Positions 44,781 to 54,713 of a stretch of DNA of 64,000 nt are shown one piece after another. The notes below the pieces were generated by a model, which saw only the letters and a list, made by a program, of their open reading frames with translations, did no database searches and had not been told where the DNA came from. The position numbers and the translations under genes were made by a program. This DNA comes from Paenibacillus_E qinlingensis. GTDB lineage: Bacteria; Bacillota; Bacilli; Paenibacillales; NBRC-103111. The DNA is taken from contig NZ_JAQIVH010000030.1 in NCBI RefSeq assembly GCF_028746185.1, forward strand, positions 243,316-307,315, read 5' to 3'. Each line of letters begins with the position of its first letter. Positions within the stretch are counted from its first letter, which is position 1.

Positions 44781-45593
44781 TTGAAATTAACTTCGGAGCA
44801 GATGATCACGCTGCACGGCTTTAATAATTTAACCAAATCGCTAAGTTTTAATATGTACGATATCTGCTTCACCAAAACAAGAGAAGAGCGCGAAGCCTAC
44901 ATAGCTTATATTGATAAGCAATATAATGCGGATCGTTTGACAGCTTTATTGAACACAGTTGCCGACATTATTGGGGCGCACGTCTTGAATATAGCGAAGC
45001 AGGATTATGTTCCACAAGGAGCTAGCGTAACTATGCTGGTGTCTGAAGGTCCAATTGAACAGGAACCAAGTGAATCATTCGAAGAATCGCCTGGTCCGCT
45101 GCCAGACGCGGTGGTTATGCATCTCAATACGAGTCACATTACCGTCCACACGTATCCTGAATATCACCCGGATGAGGGAATTAGCACCTTCCGAGCAGAT
45201 ATTGATGTCTCAACGTGTGGAGAAATATCGCCGCTTAAAGCATTGAATTTCCTTATTCGTTCTTTCGATAATGATATCCTGACGATGGATTATAGAGTAA
45301 GAGGGTTCACGCGCGATATCAGCGGCCACAAGCTATTCATTGATCATGAGATCAGCTCCATACAAAATTACATTCCTGAGGAAATTCAAGATTTATATCA
45401 GATGATCGATGTGAACGTGTACCAAGAAAATATTTTCCATACGAAATGTAAGCTTCGTGAGTTTGATTTGAACAATTATTTGTTCGGTTATTCCAAGGAT
45501 ACGCTCAGCACGGAAGAACAGCTAGAAATCGAGAAAAGCGTCAAATGGGAGATGGATGAGATCTTCTATGGGAAAAATATGATTTTTAATTGA
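44781..45593 (+). CDS. speD: S-adenosylmethionine decarboxylase proenzyme, E. coli-type long form
   Basis: Pyruvoyl enzyme of 270 residues that makes the aminopropyl donor for spermidine. It is the long SpeD type of E. coli (264 residues), not the 126-residue B. subtilis form. The self-cleavage region reads LNTSHITVHTYPE; Ser118 should become the pyruvoyl group. DVSTCGEISPLKALNFLIRSFDNDI is the second diagnostic block. TTG start about seven bases after AGGGGGGG. It follows the unknown membrane gene by 109 bases, with a leader that can fold over its ribosome site, and ends at a strong terminator. No speE is nearby. Confidence 0.92.
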   Translation: MKLTSEQMITLHGFNNLTKSLSFNMYDICFTKTREEREAYIAYIDKQYNADRLTALLNTVADIIGAHVLNIAKQDYVPQGASVTMLVSEGPIEQEPSESFEESPGPLPDAVVMHLNTSHITVHTYPEYHPDEGISTFRADIDVSTCGEISPLKALNFLIRSFDNDILTMDYRVRGFTRDISGHKLFIDHEISSIQNYIPEEIQDLYQMIDVNVYQENIFHTKCKLREFDLNNYLFGYSKDTLSTEEQLEIEKSVKWEMDEIFYGKNMIFN

Positions 45594-45597
45594 ATAA

Positions 45598-45641
45598 TAA
45601 AAAGGGTTTGGAAGCAGGGAAGACTGCTCCAAACCCTTTTC
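45598..45641 (+). terminator. Terminator after speD
   Basis: Stem AAAAGGGTTTGGAAGCAG / CTGCTCCAAACCCTTTT, nearly perfect, ending in TTTT. Confidence 0.9.
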
Positions 45642-45976
45642 GTATTTGATAAGAGTCAGAGTTTTTCTTCCTCTAATTTCTGAGGTAAAAAGATGTATTT
45701 CCTCCAGTTAATTCGTGGGAACTCCCTTGTTTTTTCGTAATAAATGGATTTTATCCATTTAAATTCAAGCATATTTGACGAAATGATCGAATGAGAGAGA
45801 AATAACTACATATTTTCCATTAATATTGAAATTTAGGGTAGATATCGCTAGATTAGCTGTACAATTTCCAGTTATTTATATTATCAAACTAAGGAAACTA
45901 GTTAAACTCATCATCCTCTACGAACCCCTTCATCAAACGTACCCAGCCCCCCAAAGCATCAGCCATTCCAGAGTTC
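45642..45976. other. AT-rich intergenic stretch, no gene seen
   Basis: About 335 bases. The only structure noticed is the perfect palindrome AAATGGATTTTATCCATTT (45742-45760), an 8-bp stem with loop TTT. A plus-strand frame of 86 codons from 45826 lacks a ribosome site and runs into the hydrolase gene. Confidence 0.5.
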
Positions 45977-46930
45977 TTATTCAACTAGCTCCATCAGATG
46001 AGGTGCCACGGATTTACGGAATACTTGCAGAGGAATTTTGCTCTTTTTTCGTTGGTCATTGGTTAATACAACAACGGTTTCAATAGAAGGAAGGATATAA
46101 ATACACTGGCCACCGAATCCATACGCGTTAAAATAATTTAGCGGTTGTAGGGAAGAGGCGTTATCTGCTCGATCTGGGTAAGTGTCTGTCCACCAATGCC
46201 AGCCATAACTGCCGCGGCGAGGAGCCTCCGCACGTACTGCAGGTTGCGTGGAAAGAGCGACAAGTTCTTGGGAAATAAGTTGAGTATTTCCCCATTTTCC
46301 TTGCTGCAGATAGAGTTGGCCAAATTTGAGCATATCTATGGGGCGAAGTGACAATCCGAAGCCACCCGTATGAATGCCTTGAGGGTCCTGTTCCCAACTA
46401 TACGATTCAATGCCAAGTGGCTTGAATAGGCTTAACTCGGCATAACGAGCCACTGACATGCCAGTGGCTTGGACTAGAATCGCAGATAATAATTGGGACC
46501 CTCCAGAATTATAAGACATTTTCGTACCCGGTAAATCGGATAAGGGTTGATCTAACACGAAATTGACCCAGTTTGGCGTCCTTGTCATGCGGGGAAACGA
46601 ATTTTGTCCACCAAATTCTGTCCAATCTAAGCCTGAAGTCATTGTTAATAAATGCAGCAGTGTTATTTCACTTTTAGGTGATGCTTTATCCTTCGCTAAC
46701 TGTGGAAAAAAAACGGATGCAGGTGTTGCTGAAAGTGGCAATAACCCTTGATCCATGGCGATACAACAGAGAGCAGAGAGGATGCTTTTGGTACAGGAAT
46801 TGATTTTGGCGACAGTATCAGCGAGAAGGGGTTCTCGGTACTGCTCGAAAATGATCTGACCCCTGTGGCTGATGACACAACTTACGAGATTGGCTGGTTC
46901 TAAATCTTCGATTAAATTTGAAAAGTTCAT
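45977..46930 (-). CDS. Serine hydrolase, class C beta-lactamase family
   Basis: Penicillin-binding-protein-fold hydrolase of 317 residues. Motifs: SCTK with nucleophile Ser45 and Lys48, YNSG as the Tyr-x-Asn element (near 165), and HTGG near 218 in the position of KTG. There is no signal peptide, so it is probably cytoplasmic and more like EstB-type esterases or D-amino-acid-releasing enzymes than a secreted lactamase. The frame is open to 47038, but AAGAAGGA precedes the ATG at 46930 by three to seven bases and the upstream part has no domain. Single gene. Substrate unknown. Confidence 0.85.
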   Translation of the reverse strand: MNFSNLIEDLEPANLVSCVISHRGQIIFEQYREPLLADTVAKINSCTKSILSALCCIAMDQGLLPLSATPASVFFPQLAKDKASPKSEITLLHLLTMTSGLDWTEFGGQNSFPRMTRTPNWVNFVLDQPLSDLPGTKMSYNSGGSQLLSAILVQATGMSVARYAELSLFKPLGIESYSWEQDPQGIHTGGFGLSLRPIDMLKFGQLYLQQGKWGNTQLISQELVALSTQPAVRAEAPRRGSYGWHWWTDTYPDRADNASSLQPLNYFNAYGFGGQCIYILPSIETVVVLTNDQRKKSKIPLQVFRKSVAPHLMELVE

Positions 46931-47148
46931 GACATCCTTCTTTTTATTTCGACATATTTCTTGTTTTAGGGAGGATTTACCTTTTGATCGGTTAGTTCCA
47001 TGTGATAAACTACAACTAACTAAGCTAATTTCGTGCACAATACAACTTCTAGATAAAGAGATTTCACCTCAGATGTAGTGTGTAGTCTTTTTATCATACC
47101 ATTCGACGTTTTTTCTGGAAATGATTGTGTTAGGAGCTGCCGGAATAC

Positions 47149-48279
47149 ATGAAAATTTTCAGGTATTTAGGACTGATCAGTCTCGGGTTGATTAGTCTCT
47201 ACGTGATTTATTATGTGATAAATTTTATGTTTGGAGATGCGCCGAGATTGCAGCGGCAATTAAGTAGTCAGTTTGGTCAGACCATGCAAGTAACGGAAAA
47301 TCGCAACTTATTAGTGGGTTTCATGACGGACAAGCTCACAAGTAAGCATGGTATTTATACAAATCTGAAGGATACGGATCAAATAGGTGCTGCTGCTTCT
47401 GGTCATGAAGTTCTAAGTGAATCCGCGGGTCTCCTTATGCGTTATTATACGCTCACTGGTCAGAAAGATAAGTTTGATGAGCAGTGGCAGCAAGCTAAAC
47501 AAGTATTTGATACACCATTTGGATTCAGCTATCGGTACAGTCCTCAAAGGAATAAACAATATCCAATGAATGCAATTGTAGATGATTTGCGTATCATTCG
47601 AGCACTCGATGAAGCTTCTGTCGCTTTTGGGACTAAGAATTACAGAGAGGAAGCGCAGAGTTACGGAAAGCGACTTTATCAATACAATGTTGTGAATGGA
47701 CAAATGCGAGACTTCTATGATCCAACCTATAAAATGACAAATTCATTTATAACCTTGTGCTACATCGATGGAGCATCTCTGGATCTTATACCGCTATCAC
47801 GCAAAAAGAAGGCGCAACTTGAAGATAGTATGCTGCAAATTGCGCAAGAAGGTTATTTGTCGGATTCATTTCCATTTTACCAAACTCGCTACGATTTTGA
47901 TAAGAAGGGCTATCAATCCGAACAGATAAACACGGTAGAATCGTTACTAACGATTCTAAACCTAGCTGAAGTTAAGTTGGAACAGCCAGCGAGTATCCGG
48001 TATATCAAAGATCAGGTCAAAGCTGGAACCTTATACGGTCAGTATGATCGGGATGGAAAACCTCTGAACGAGGTAAGGTCAACTGCCATTTATGCGATAT
48101 CAGCTATGATTGGATCAGTTATCAAAGATCAAGAGCTTTATGCCGATAGTATTCTTAAGATGAATGAATTTCAAATCCATGATGCACAAAGTCCGCTGCA
48201 TGGTGGTTTTGGAGATATTAATGCTGCGCAAGCTTATTCTTTCGATAATTTAATGGCACTTCTAGCTTACACCTACTGA
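47149..48279 (+). CDS. GH8-like glycoside hydrolase of the exopolysaccharide operon (YdaJ/PssZ-like)
   Basis: Protein of 376 residues with an N-terminal membrane anchor (about 7-29) and an (alpha/alpha)6-type domain. SGHEVLSESAGLLMRYY matches the GH8 region that carries the catalytic Glu (compare SEGQ in BcsZ), and NAIVDDLRIIRALDEA matches the GH8 Asp segment. B. subtilis YdaJ and Listeria PssZ are the related enzymes and trim the polymer made by the operon. It is the first gene, 21 bases before the next. The ribosome site AGGAG is 12 bases from the ATG. No lipobox is evident, unlike YdaJ. Confidence 0.82.
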   Translation: MKIFRYLGLISLGLISLYVIYYVINFMFGDAPRLQRQLSSQFGQTMQVTENRNLLVGFMTDKLTSKHGIYTNLKDTDQIGAAASGHEVLSESAGLLMRYYTLTGQKDKFDEQWQQAKQVFDTPFGFSYRYSPQRNKQYPMNAIVDDLRIIRALDEASVAFGTKNYREEAQSYGKRLYQYNVVNGQMRDFYDPTYKMTNSFITLCYIDGASLDLIPLSRKKKAQLEDSMLQIAQEGYLSDSFPFYQTRYDFDKKGYQSEQINTVESLLTILNLAEVKLEQPASIRYIKDQVKAGTLYGQYDRDGKPLNEVRSTAIYAISAMIGSVIKDQELYADSILKMNEFQIHDAQSPLHGGFGDINAAQAYSFDNLMALLAYTY

Positions 48280-48299
48280 TCAGAAAGGAGTGCGATCAC

Positions 48300-49754
48300 A
48301 TGTGGAACAATCGTTTCATCCAAATGTTGCTGCGCAAAGTGTCCCCAGCTGCTTTCGCTGCGATCGTCGTGTTCGTAATTACTGTGATCGCACTATTTAC
48401 GCCCCCCTATATTGGAATGGCTGATAATGGGGATTATGCTCGAATTCTGAATGGTCTTTACGTGAAAGATCCGGATTATACAAGCCAATACTTTGGTTAT
48501 TTTGTTAAAACCTTCGGTATTTTTCAGTACTTTAACGAGAATAGTGCTTCTATATTTTCCACTCAAACATTTTTCATGAAAGCGGCAATTTTCATCAATC
48601 AACTATTCTATCGTGAAGATACTTTTGATATTCGTTTTCAAGCTGGTATGTACTTATTGTTATATGTTGGAGCTATTTATTTACTAGTTGAAGCTTTGAC
48701 TTGGAAAGTATCAAAGAAACTAGGCTATGTAATGGCTGCAATCGTTATTTTTATACTAGGCGACACTGGATATACGGCATATTTTAGTTCTTTTTATGGT
48801 GAGAGTGTAGTGCTTATTATGAGTGTTTATATGGTTTCTTTTGGATTTTTACTTTATCGGAAAAGATATAATGATTACCTTATGATGATATTATTTATCC
48901 TTAGTGCCATGATTTTGACGGCTAGCAAACAGCAAAATGCGCCTGTTGGTATGATTGCTGCACCGATTGGTGTCTTTTTCATTTATATACGGAAGAATGC
49001 CCTATATCGCATAATAACTACGATTTTACTCATCGCCTTGTTAGGTGTTGGTGTTGGCACGTATGTGCTCATTCCGAAGGAGTTTGTCAATATTAACAAA
49101 TACCATGCCATGACGCGCGGTGTCCTTATGGGTGCAGTGGATCCAGAGAAGACCTTAAAGAGCTTTGACATCGATAAGCAATACGCGATATTGAATGAAA
49201 CGGAATACTTCGATGCCTACACGACTGTAAATGTGGAGTCTGATATTCTACAGGATCAGTTCTATAGTAAATATGGTTTCGTCTCCATTTTGACCTATTA
49301 TATAACACATCCTAACCAAGCTGGTCAGATGTTGAACTTAGCTGCACGTGATGGTTTCAGTATCCGTCCAAACGCAATGGGGAATTATGAACGCATTGCG
49401 GGCAAGCCATTTGGAGAACAAACAATGTTCTTCTCGGGCTACAGTTTATTAAAGAAAGCTATTGCACCCAAAACGTTTGGTTTTGTTTTACTATGGATTT
49501 TAACTATTCTTGGACTTTACATGCCTTCATTTATTTCCGCGATTAGGTCACGTTCATGGAGAAATGCAATCAGGTTGCCGTTAATATTGATGTTAATAGG
49601 GATTGGGCTTTCAGGAATTTTCGTCTCTATCATTGGTGCTGGAGATGCGGATCTTGCCAAACATGAATTTTTATTCACATTAATTTTTGATCTCGTGTCT
49701 TTGATTACCATTATTGATCTCATTTCCAAAAGGCTATGGAGCCAAGAAACTTAG
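48300..49754 (+). CDS. Polytopic membrane protein of the exopolysaccharide operon (WsfD-like, GT-C type)
   Basis: Membrane protein of 484 residues with about ten transmembrane helices. The first external loop contains GMADNGDYARI, an acidic pattern like that of GT-C lipid-linked glycosyltransferases, and a long soluble segment (about 275-355) separates the last helices. It resembles proteins named glycan biosynthesis hexose transferase WsfD, but I rely on pattern memory for that. The ydaJKLMN operon of B. subtilis has no counterpart I know of, so it may add side groups to the polymer. AAAGGAG precedes the ATG. Confidence 0.7.
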   Translation: MWNNRFIQMLLRKVSPAAFAAIVVFVITVIALFTPPYIGMADNGDYARILNGLYVKDPDYTSQYFGYFVKTFGIFQYFNENSASIFSTQTFFMKAAIFINQLFYREDTFDIRFQAGMYLLLYVGAIYLLVEALTWKVSKKLGYVMAAIVIFILGDTGYTAYFSSFYGESVVLIMSVYMVSFGFLLYRKRYNDYLMMILFILSAMILTASKQQNAPVGMIAAPIGVFFIYIRKNALYRIITTILLIALLGVGVGTYVLIPKEFVNINKYHAMTRGVLMGAVDPEKTLKSFDIDKQYAILNETEYFDAYTTVNVESDILQDQFYSKYGFVSILTYYITHPNQAGQMLNLAARDGFSIRPNAMGNYERIAGKPFGEQTMFFSGYSLLKKAIAPKTFGFVLLWILTILGLYMPSFISAIRSRSWRNAIRLPLILMLIGIGLSGIFVSIIGAGDADLAKHEFLFTLIFDLVSLITIIDLISKRLWSQET

Positions 49755-49794
49755 TTTTGCTTGGTTGATATCGCGGGGAGAGGGGGATGTGAGT

Positions 49795-51360
49795 ATGTTT
49801 AATCGATACAAAGCAGGCACTTCGATATTGCTATTATGTAATCTACTACTTTTTCTATGCTTTCCCAAAATAATTTCTGCCAATCAAGCGGAGACAGTGC
49901 CGGTGTTAATTGTGTACGATAGCTTAGCTAAAGGAACACCGTTTGAAGGTAATATAGACGCTATACAACGTATCCTGGCATCGTTAAATGCTCAAGTAAC
50001 AATAACTTCTTATGATAAATATGAAGCAGGAATGATTAACAAATTCAATAAAGTTATTAACATTAGTAATTTGGAAGATGTTTCACATTCACCTGAAATA
50101 TTTAACCGTGATATGAATAGCTACTTTGGGGATTATATGCATATCGGGTATCAACTCCCACAACAAGTTCGACAAGAAATGGGAATAGAGGTACAAAAGC
50201 AAGCTACAGATACGCTAAAAATTACAATTGATCAACTCACACAAGATTCAATAATGGCAACGAATATCTCGTATATGGCAAAGTACAAGGGGACCCCTTA
50301 TGGCACTATTGTTTTTGATAATGGGAAAGCTAGCTATCCTTATGGGGTCATTCAAGGTAACAACGCTTTTATCCCATACATGGTAAAAGGGAATCTAAGT
50401 GAACTGGCAGCATCCTATGTATTGAAGGATTGGTTACATCTAAGTAAGATAGGGCAGAATTATGTTTTGCTAAATGAAATCTATCCTTTCTCAGATCTGG
50501 ATTTACTTAATGAAGCAGCAGATCGTTTATATAATGCCGGTATACCATTCATTGCAAGTGTGCAACCAGTATTTAGCAATTTCCAATTTCCTGCGATGCA
50601 ACGATATTTGGAGACACTGAAGCATATTCAATCGAGAAACGGAAGTATCGTAGTGAATGCACCGGTAGTTGCTTCTACAATTAGCCCAGATATTGCCGGA
50701 TTAAACCTGCAGTTGAGTTCTTTTCTCGATGCCTTAGCAGAATACCAGGTTGTTCCACTAGGTATTGGTTCCGAATTATATTGGACATATGATCAACATT
50801 ATTCAGAGCATGGCTTGTCTATTTTTGATTCAGGCATTCTTTATGACAATCGTAATATCAGATATCATACGCAAAGAAACAATTCAAGTGTGTTCCAATC
50901 CGCGATGTATACAATCAATGGTAAAGATTTAAACACATATATGAAATCGAATAAAACACTTAATTCCTTACCAATGGATACCGCATTCATCTATCCCTTT
51001 CCTGAAGATCGCCAAGAATTGGAAGCAACACTGGACACTTTACTAACAAGTTGGACGACATTTGCCGATTATAAAAATGGGGAGCATATTGTGCGGACGG
51101 AAAAGAACGTATTATCCTCGCACAGGGGCCACTTGCAAATCAATGGAGAACCTATCGCCTTAAACAATAAGGTCGCCGAGATCGACTCTGATCATATCTA
51201 TGTGCAAGAAGTAAAGAAGAGTTTTACGACCTTATTTTCGGTGCAAAATAATATTTTCATTGTTCTTATTTTAGGAACGTTGCTTGTTTTTATGGTATTT
51301 CTCATTATTGGATATCGTTTGTACAAACGAAAATTTACCCATCAGGAGAGGTCATTATGA
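49795..51360 (+). CDS. DUF2334-type exopolysaccharide protein (YdaL-like)
   Basis: Protein of 521 residues with a signal peptide (about 1-31), a large extracellular part and a C-terminal transmembrane helix (about 486-508). The external part has polysaccharide-deacetylase-like features of the DUF2334 family: an early VLIVYDS strand, IPFIASVQPVFSN, and a GIGSELYWTYDQH segment. YdaL stands at the same place before the GT2 gene in B. subtilis. ATG 49795, eight bases from GAGAGGGGG, is preferred over the frame start at 49714, which lies in the preceding gene. ATGA overlap with the glycosyltransferase gene. Confidence 0.8.
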   Translation: MFNRYKAGTSILLLCNLLLFLCFPKIISANQAETVPVLIVYDSLAKGTPFEGNIDAIQRILASLNAQVTITSYDKYEAGMINKFNKVINISNLEDVSHSPEIFNRDMNSYFGDYMHIGYQLPQQVRQEMGIEVQKQATDTLKITIDQLTQDSIMATNISYMAKYKGTPYGTIVFDNGKASYPYGVIQGNNAFIPYMVKGNLSELAASYVLKDWLHLSKIGQNYVLLNEIYPFSDLDLLNEAADRLYNAGIPFIASVQPVFSNFQFPAMQRYLETLKHIQSRNGSIVVNAPVVASTISPDIAGLNLQLSSFLDALAEYQVVPLGIGSELYWTYDQHYSEHGLSIFDSGILYDNRNIRYHTQRNNSSVFQSAMYTINGKDLNTYMKSNKTLNSLPMDTAFIYPFPEDRQELEATLDTLLTSWTTFADYKNGEHIVRTEKNVLSSHRGHLQINGEPIALNNKVAEIDSDHIYVQEVKKSFTTLFSVQNNIFIVLILGTLLVFMVFLIIGYRLYKRKFTHQERSL

Positions 51361-52607
51361 CAATTGCAGATATATTGATGCTAATCTCCGTCTTCTGTAT
51401 ATGGTCACTTTTATTGGTTAATGTGATTCTGATCGTTGCAGGCTACTTGTACTATATTCAAATCGAGAACAAACCTGTTGCACCTCTAGAGGGTGAGCCT
51501 CCCTTTGTTAGCATTATGGTACCTGCACACAATGAGGCAAAGGTCATTACAAAGACAGTGGAATCCTTACTCGCACTATCGTATCCGCATGATCGCTATG
51601 AGATTATTGTCATTAATGATAATTCCTCTGATAATAGTAGTGTGCTTTTGGGGAATCTCCAAGCCAGGTATCCCGGGCGCAATCTGATCATCTTGAATAC
51701 CGATAATGTAATTGGTGGCAAAGGGAAGTCCAACGCTTTGAATCTAGGGTTTAAACAGAGCAAGGGAGAACTTATTGCGATCTATGATGCTGACAATACC
51801 CCGGAGAAAACGGCATTAACGTATCTCGTATCGGAAATTACACATGATGCAACCTTAGGCGCTGTCATTGGAAAATTTCGAACACGTAATCGTGATGCAA
51901 GCCTCTTGACTCGGTTTATTAATGTTGAAACCTTATCATTCCAGTGGATGGCACAAGCAGGAAGATGGAAGTTATTCAAACTGTGTACGATTCCAGGCAC
52001 GAATTTTATTGTTCGGCGTTCAATCATCGAGCAAATGGGTGGCTGGGATGTGAAGGCAATTGCAGAGGATACGGAAATTAGCTTCCGCATCTACTTAATG
52101 GGATACAAAATTAAGTTCCAACCGAAGTCAGTCACTTGGGAGCAAGAGCCCCAAACAGTCAAGGTTTGGTTTAAGCAGCGAACAAGGTGGGCGAAGGGAA
52201 ATATTTATGTCATCGTCAAAAACATCCCCTTACTGTTCAAACGATCAGCACGAAACATTCATTTTGATATTTTATACTATCTCTCCATCTATGTGTTGTT
52301 GCTAACCTCGCTTGTCATGTCCGATTTACTACTCATCCTGCATGCTTTGGGTTATGTAAGTACAACCATTGCTAGTTTTAGCTCTTTCTTGTGGGGGCTG
52401 GCCATTATTCTATTCATTGTAGGCACGTTTATAACACTTGTCACAGAAAAAGGTGAAATGAAGCTTTCTAATGTATGGATTATTATGCTCATGTACGTAT
52501 CTTACTGCCAGATGTGGATGGTAGTTGCAGCTTATGGCATGTACGCATATTTGAAGGATTTGGTTTTCAAGCGAGAAGCTAAATGGTATAAAACCGAAAG
52601 GTATTAG
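51357..52607 (+). CDS. Processive family 2 glycosyltransferase (YdaM/BcsA-like)
   Basis: Polymerase candidate of 416 residues. One N-terminal helix (about 5-30), then the GT2 domain with VPAHNEAKVI, D144-A-D146 (DxD), D238 in AEDTEIS and the QxxRW motif Q274-R275-T276-R277-W278 that marks processive enzymes such as cellulose and PNAG synthases; three or four C-terminal helices follow. No PilZ domain is present, so c-di-GMP control would come through the degenerate GGDEF protein encoded at the end of the operon. ATGA overlap with the preceding gene; a BcsB-like gene follows 15 bases later. The sugar used cannot be told. Confidence 0.9.
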   Translation: MTIADILMLISVFCIWSLLLVNVILIVAGYLYYIQIENKPVAPLEGEPPFVSIMVPAHNEAKVITKTVESLLALSYPHDRYEIIVINDNSSDNSSVLLGNLQARYPGRNLIILNTDNVIGGKGKSNALNLGFKQSKGELIAIYDADNTPEKTALTYLVSEITHDATLGAVIGKFRTRNRDASLLTRFINVETLSFQWMAQAGRWKLFKLCTIPGTNFIVRRSIIEQMGGWDVKAIAEDTEISFRIYLMGYKIKFQPKSVTWEQEPQTVKVWFKQRTRWAKGNIYVIVKNIPLLFKRSARNIHFDILYYLSIYVLLLTSLVMSDLLLILHALGYVSTTIASFSSFLWGLAIILFIVGTFITLVTEKGEMKLSNVWIIMLMYVSYCQMWMVVAAYGMYAYLKDLVFKREAKWYKTERY

Positions 52608-52622
52608 ATTGGGGAGACATTT

Positions 52623-54713
52623 ATGAAGAAACGATGGCTGTTGATTTCGACCGTTTGTCTATTATCTCTGTTTACTGCGGTCAGCTCCTCAGCGTGGGCG
52701 GAAGAGCTTTCAACAACTGCGAATAAACAATACCAAACTAATTTTGCAGACACGTCGTTGCTGGGAGGCGTGACTTATACGCAGCAATACTTTCAGATTG
52801 AAGATTATTGGAACGTAACAAGTGTTGAAGTTCATCTCGATTATGAGATTTCTAAACTCCTGCAGAATGAACGATCGAGTGTAACGTTATCGATAAATGG
52901 AGTGCCATTCCACTCCTTTCGTCCGCTTATTCAAGAAACGAAACAACAACAGTTGACCGTCCTTGTTCCCGTTTCGTATCTCGTGAAAGGCGTGAATACG
53001 CTAACGATTCAAGGGAATTTCGAAACAACTTTGCCGCTCGCAGTCAATGCTTGCTTGCCAACGGCTACGCGAGATAATTGGTTGCAAATTGCCAAAACCT
53101 CCCGTATTTCTGTGAATTATGCAAACACGGCCATTCAAAAGAATATCGGGGATTTCAATGAACATTTTATCGGGCTGGATACGATCAAAGAGGGTCTGAA
53201 TGCAATCCTTGTCACTGAAGGGGAAAGTAACTTAGCCGTGCTTGAGTCGGCAACCTACGCGCTTTCTGGATTCGCTAAGGTGAATCCTATTTCCGATAAG
53301 GGCATTCCAATTGCTGCTTATAGTGCTGATAGTATGAAAACTAAGCAGGCTATAATACTCATCTCCTTCTATAACGATCTACCTGAAGAAGTGAAATCAA
53401 CGATTCCGGCGAATGATCTGGATAGCAAGGCCTTAATTAAATTGGTCACCTTTGCGGGAAAACCGACCTTGGTAGTCACTTCAACGGATACCGCTTTACT
53501 GGTGAAAGCGGGACGATTCATAGGTAATCAGTCATTGCTGAGTCAATTGGACACCGATACCAAAGTAGTCGATGCCACAACAGAGGTAGAATCCCCTACA
53601 GTGAGTATTAGCCGTAACATGACGTTAACAGAAACAGGAGATAAGATTGTTGGTGATCGCCATCGCGAGAAGGCGTATTTCATTTCACTTCCAGGTAACC
53701 GTTCGATCGCCGACGCGAGCAAGCTGAGCGTTAAGTATCGTTACGCGAAAAATCTAGATTTCGATCGATCTATGGTTACGCTCCTTATCAATGATACACC
53801 GATTGGTAGCAAGCGCTTGTCTATGGAGCTCGCAGACAATGATCATATTGATATTGCTATCCCCAAAACACTGAATATTAGCGGGAATTTCACAGTAAAA
53901 GTAGCCTTCGATTTGGAACTCAAAAATGCAGGCTGTATTGAGAATCAAGATCAAATGCCATGGGCGTTTGTAGATAAGGATTCCATGTTACAGTTAAATA
54001 CCAAAGATAAAGCGGATATGCTGTTTAACAATTACCCTTATCCATTTCTGAGAGATGGCAGCTATAATCAGTTGGCGGTCGTACTGCCTAAACAGCATGA
54101 TACATATGTATATCAAACGATTTCGAACATTTTTAATTTATTAGGGCGTTATGCGCAGACCAATACAGGGGAAGTACTTTTTTATCAAGATAATGTCGCG
54201 GCTTCACAATTAAAAAACCGCGAGATCATCACCATTGGTAGTTACCAGAATAATCAAGTTATCCGTAATAATAACGACAAGTTATATTTTAAATATGATA
54301 AAAGTGGTACAGGCTTTGTCTCTAATGAAAAAATGAGTATTGAAGCAAATTATGGTACACGCATTGGTTCGTTGCAATTGATAGATTCACCTTATGGCAA
54401 CGGCTTCGGGCTGCTAGCTGTCACAGGAAGCAGTTCGGAGTACGTTTATCTGGCCTCTAAACTTATCGGCTCGGAAGGTACATTGTGGAAAGTATTCGGC
54501 GATGGAGCTGTTACCGACATTGACGGGCAAATCAATGCTTTTCGTTTTAAGAAAATAACGACGACGGAGCCATCTACGGTATTGAGTGATGTCATGGATC
54601 GTAAAGATTTGCTGGGTTTCATGGTAGCCGTTGTTCTTGTTGCTTTATTGGTTATTCTCTCGCTTATCCTGCTCATTCGTAAATACCGAGAGAAGCGGAG
54701 GGATCGAGGATGA
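52623..54713 (+). CDS. BcsB-like exopolysaccharide synthase accessory protein (YdaN-like)
   Basis: Extracellular membrane-anchored protein of 696 residues: signal peptide (1-26, ending SAWA), two repeated carbohydrate-binding-like and flavodoxin-like modules as in BcsB (segments LQNERSSVTLSINGVPFHS and FDRSMVTLLINDTPIGSKRL are the two matching beta-sandwich motifs), and a C-terminal transmembrane helix (about 662-684). BcsB partners guide the growing polymer out of the synthase. GGGGAGA precedes the ATG. It overlaps the GGDEF-like gene by an ATGA. Confidence 0.87.
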   Translation: MKKRWLLISTVCLLSLFTAVSSSAWAEELSTTANKQYQTNFADTSLLGGVTYTQQYFQIEDYWNVTSVEVHLDYEISKLLQNERSSVTLSINGVPFHSFRPLIQETKQQQLTVLVPVSYLVKGVNTLTIQGNFETTLPLAVNACLPTATRDNWLQIAKTSRISVNYANTAIQKNIGDFNEHFIGLDTIKEGLNAILVTEGESNLAVLESATYALSGFAKVNPISDKGIPIAAYSADSMKTKQAIILISFYNDLPEEVKSTIPANDLDSKALIKLVTFAGKPTLVVTSTDTALLVKAGRFIGNQSLLSQLDTDTKVVDATTEVESPTVSISRNMTLTETGDKIVGDRHREKAYFISLPGNRSIADASKLSVKYRYAKNLDFDRSMVTLLINDTPIGSKRLSMELADNDHIDIAIPKTLNISGNFTVKVAFDLELKNAGCIENQDQMPWAFVDKDSMLQLNTKDKADMLFNNYPYPFLRDGSYNQLAVVLPKQHDTYVYQTISNIFNLLGRYAQTNTGEVLFYQDNVAASQLKNREIITIGSYQNNQVIRNNNDKLYFKYDKSGTGFVSNEKMSIEANYGTRIGSLQLIDSPYGNGFGLLAVTGSSSEYVYLASKLIGSEGTLWKVFGDGAVTDIDGQINAFRFKKITTTEPSTVLSDVMDRKDLLGFMVAVVLVALLVILSLILLIRKYREKRRDRG

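Noticed and set aside
45826..46086. Frame of 86 codons before the serine hydrolase
   Set aside because: No ribosome site and it runs antisense into the hydrolase gene.
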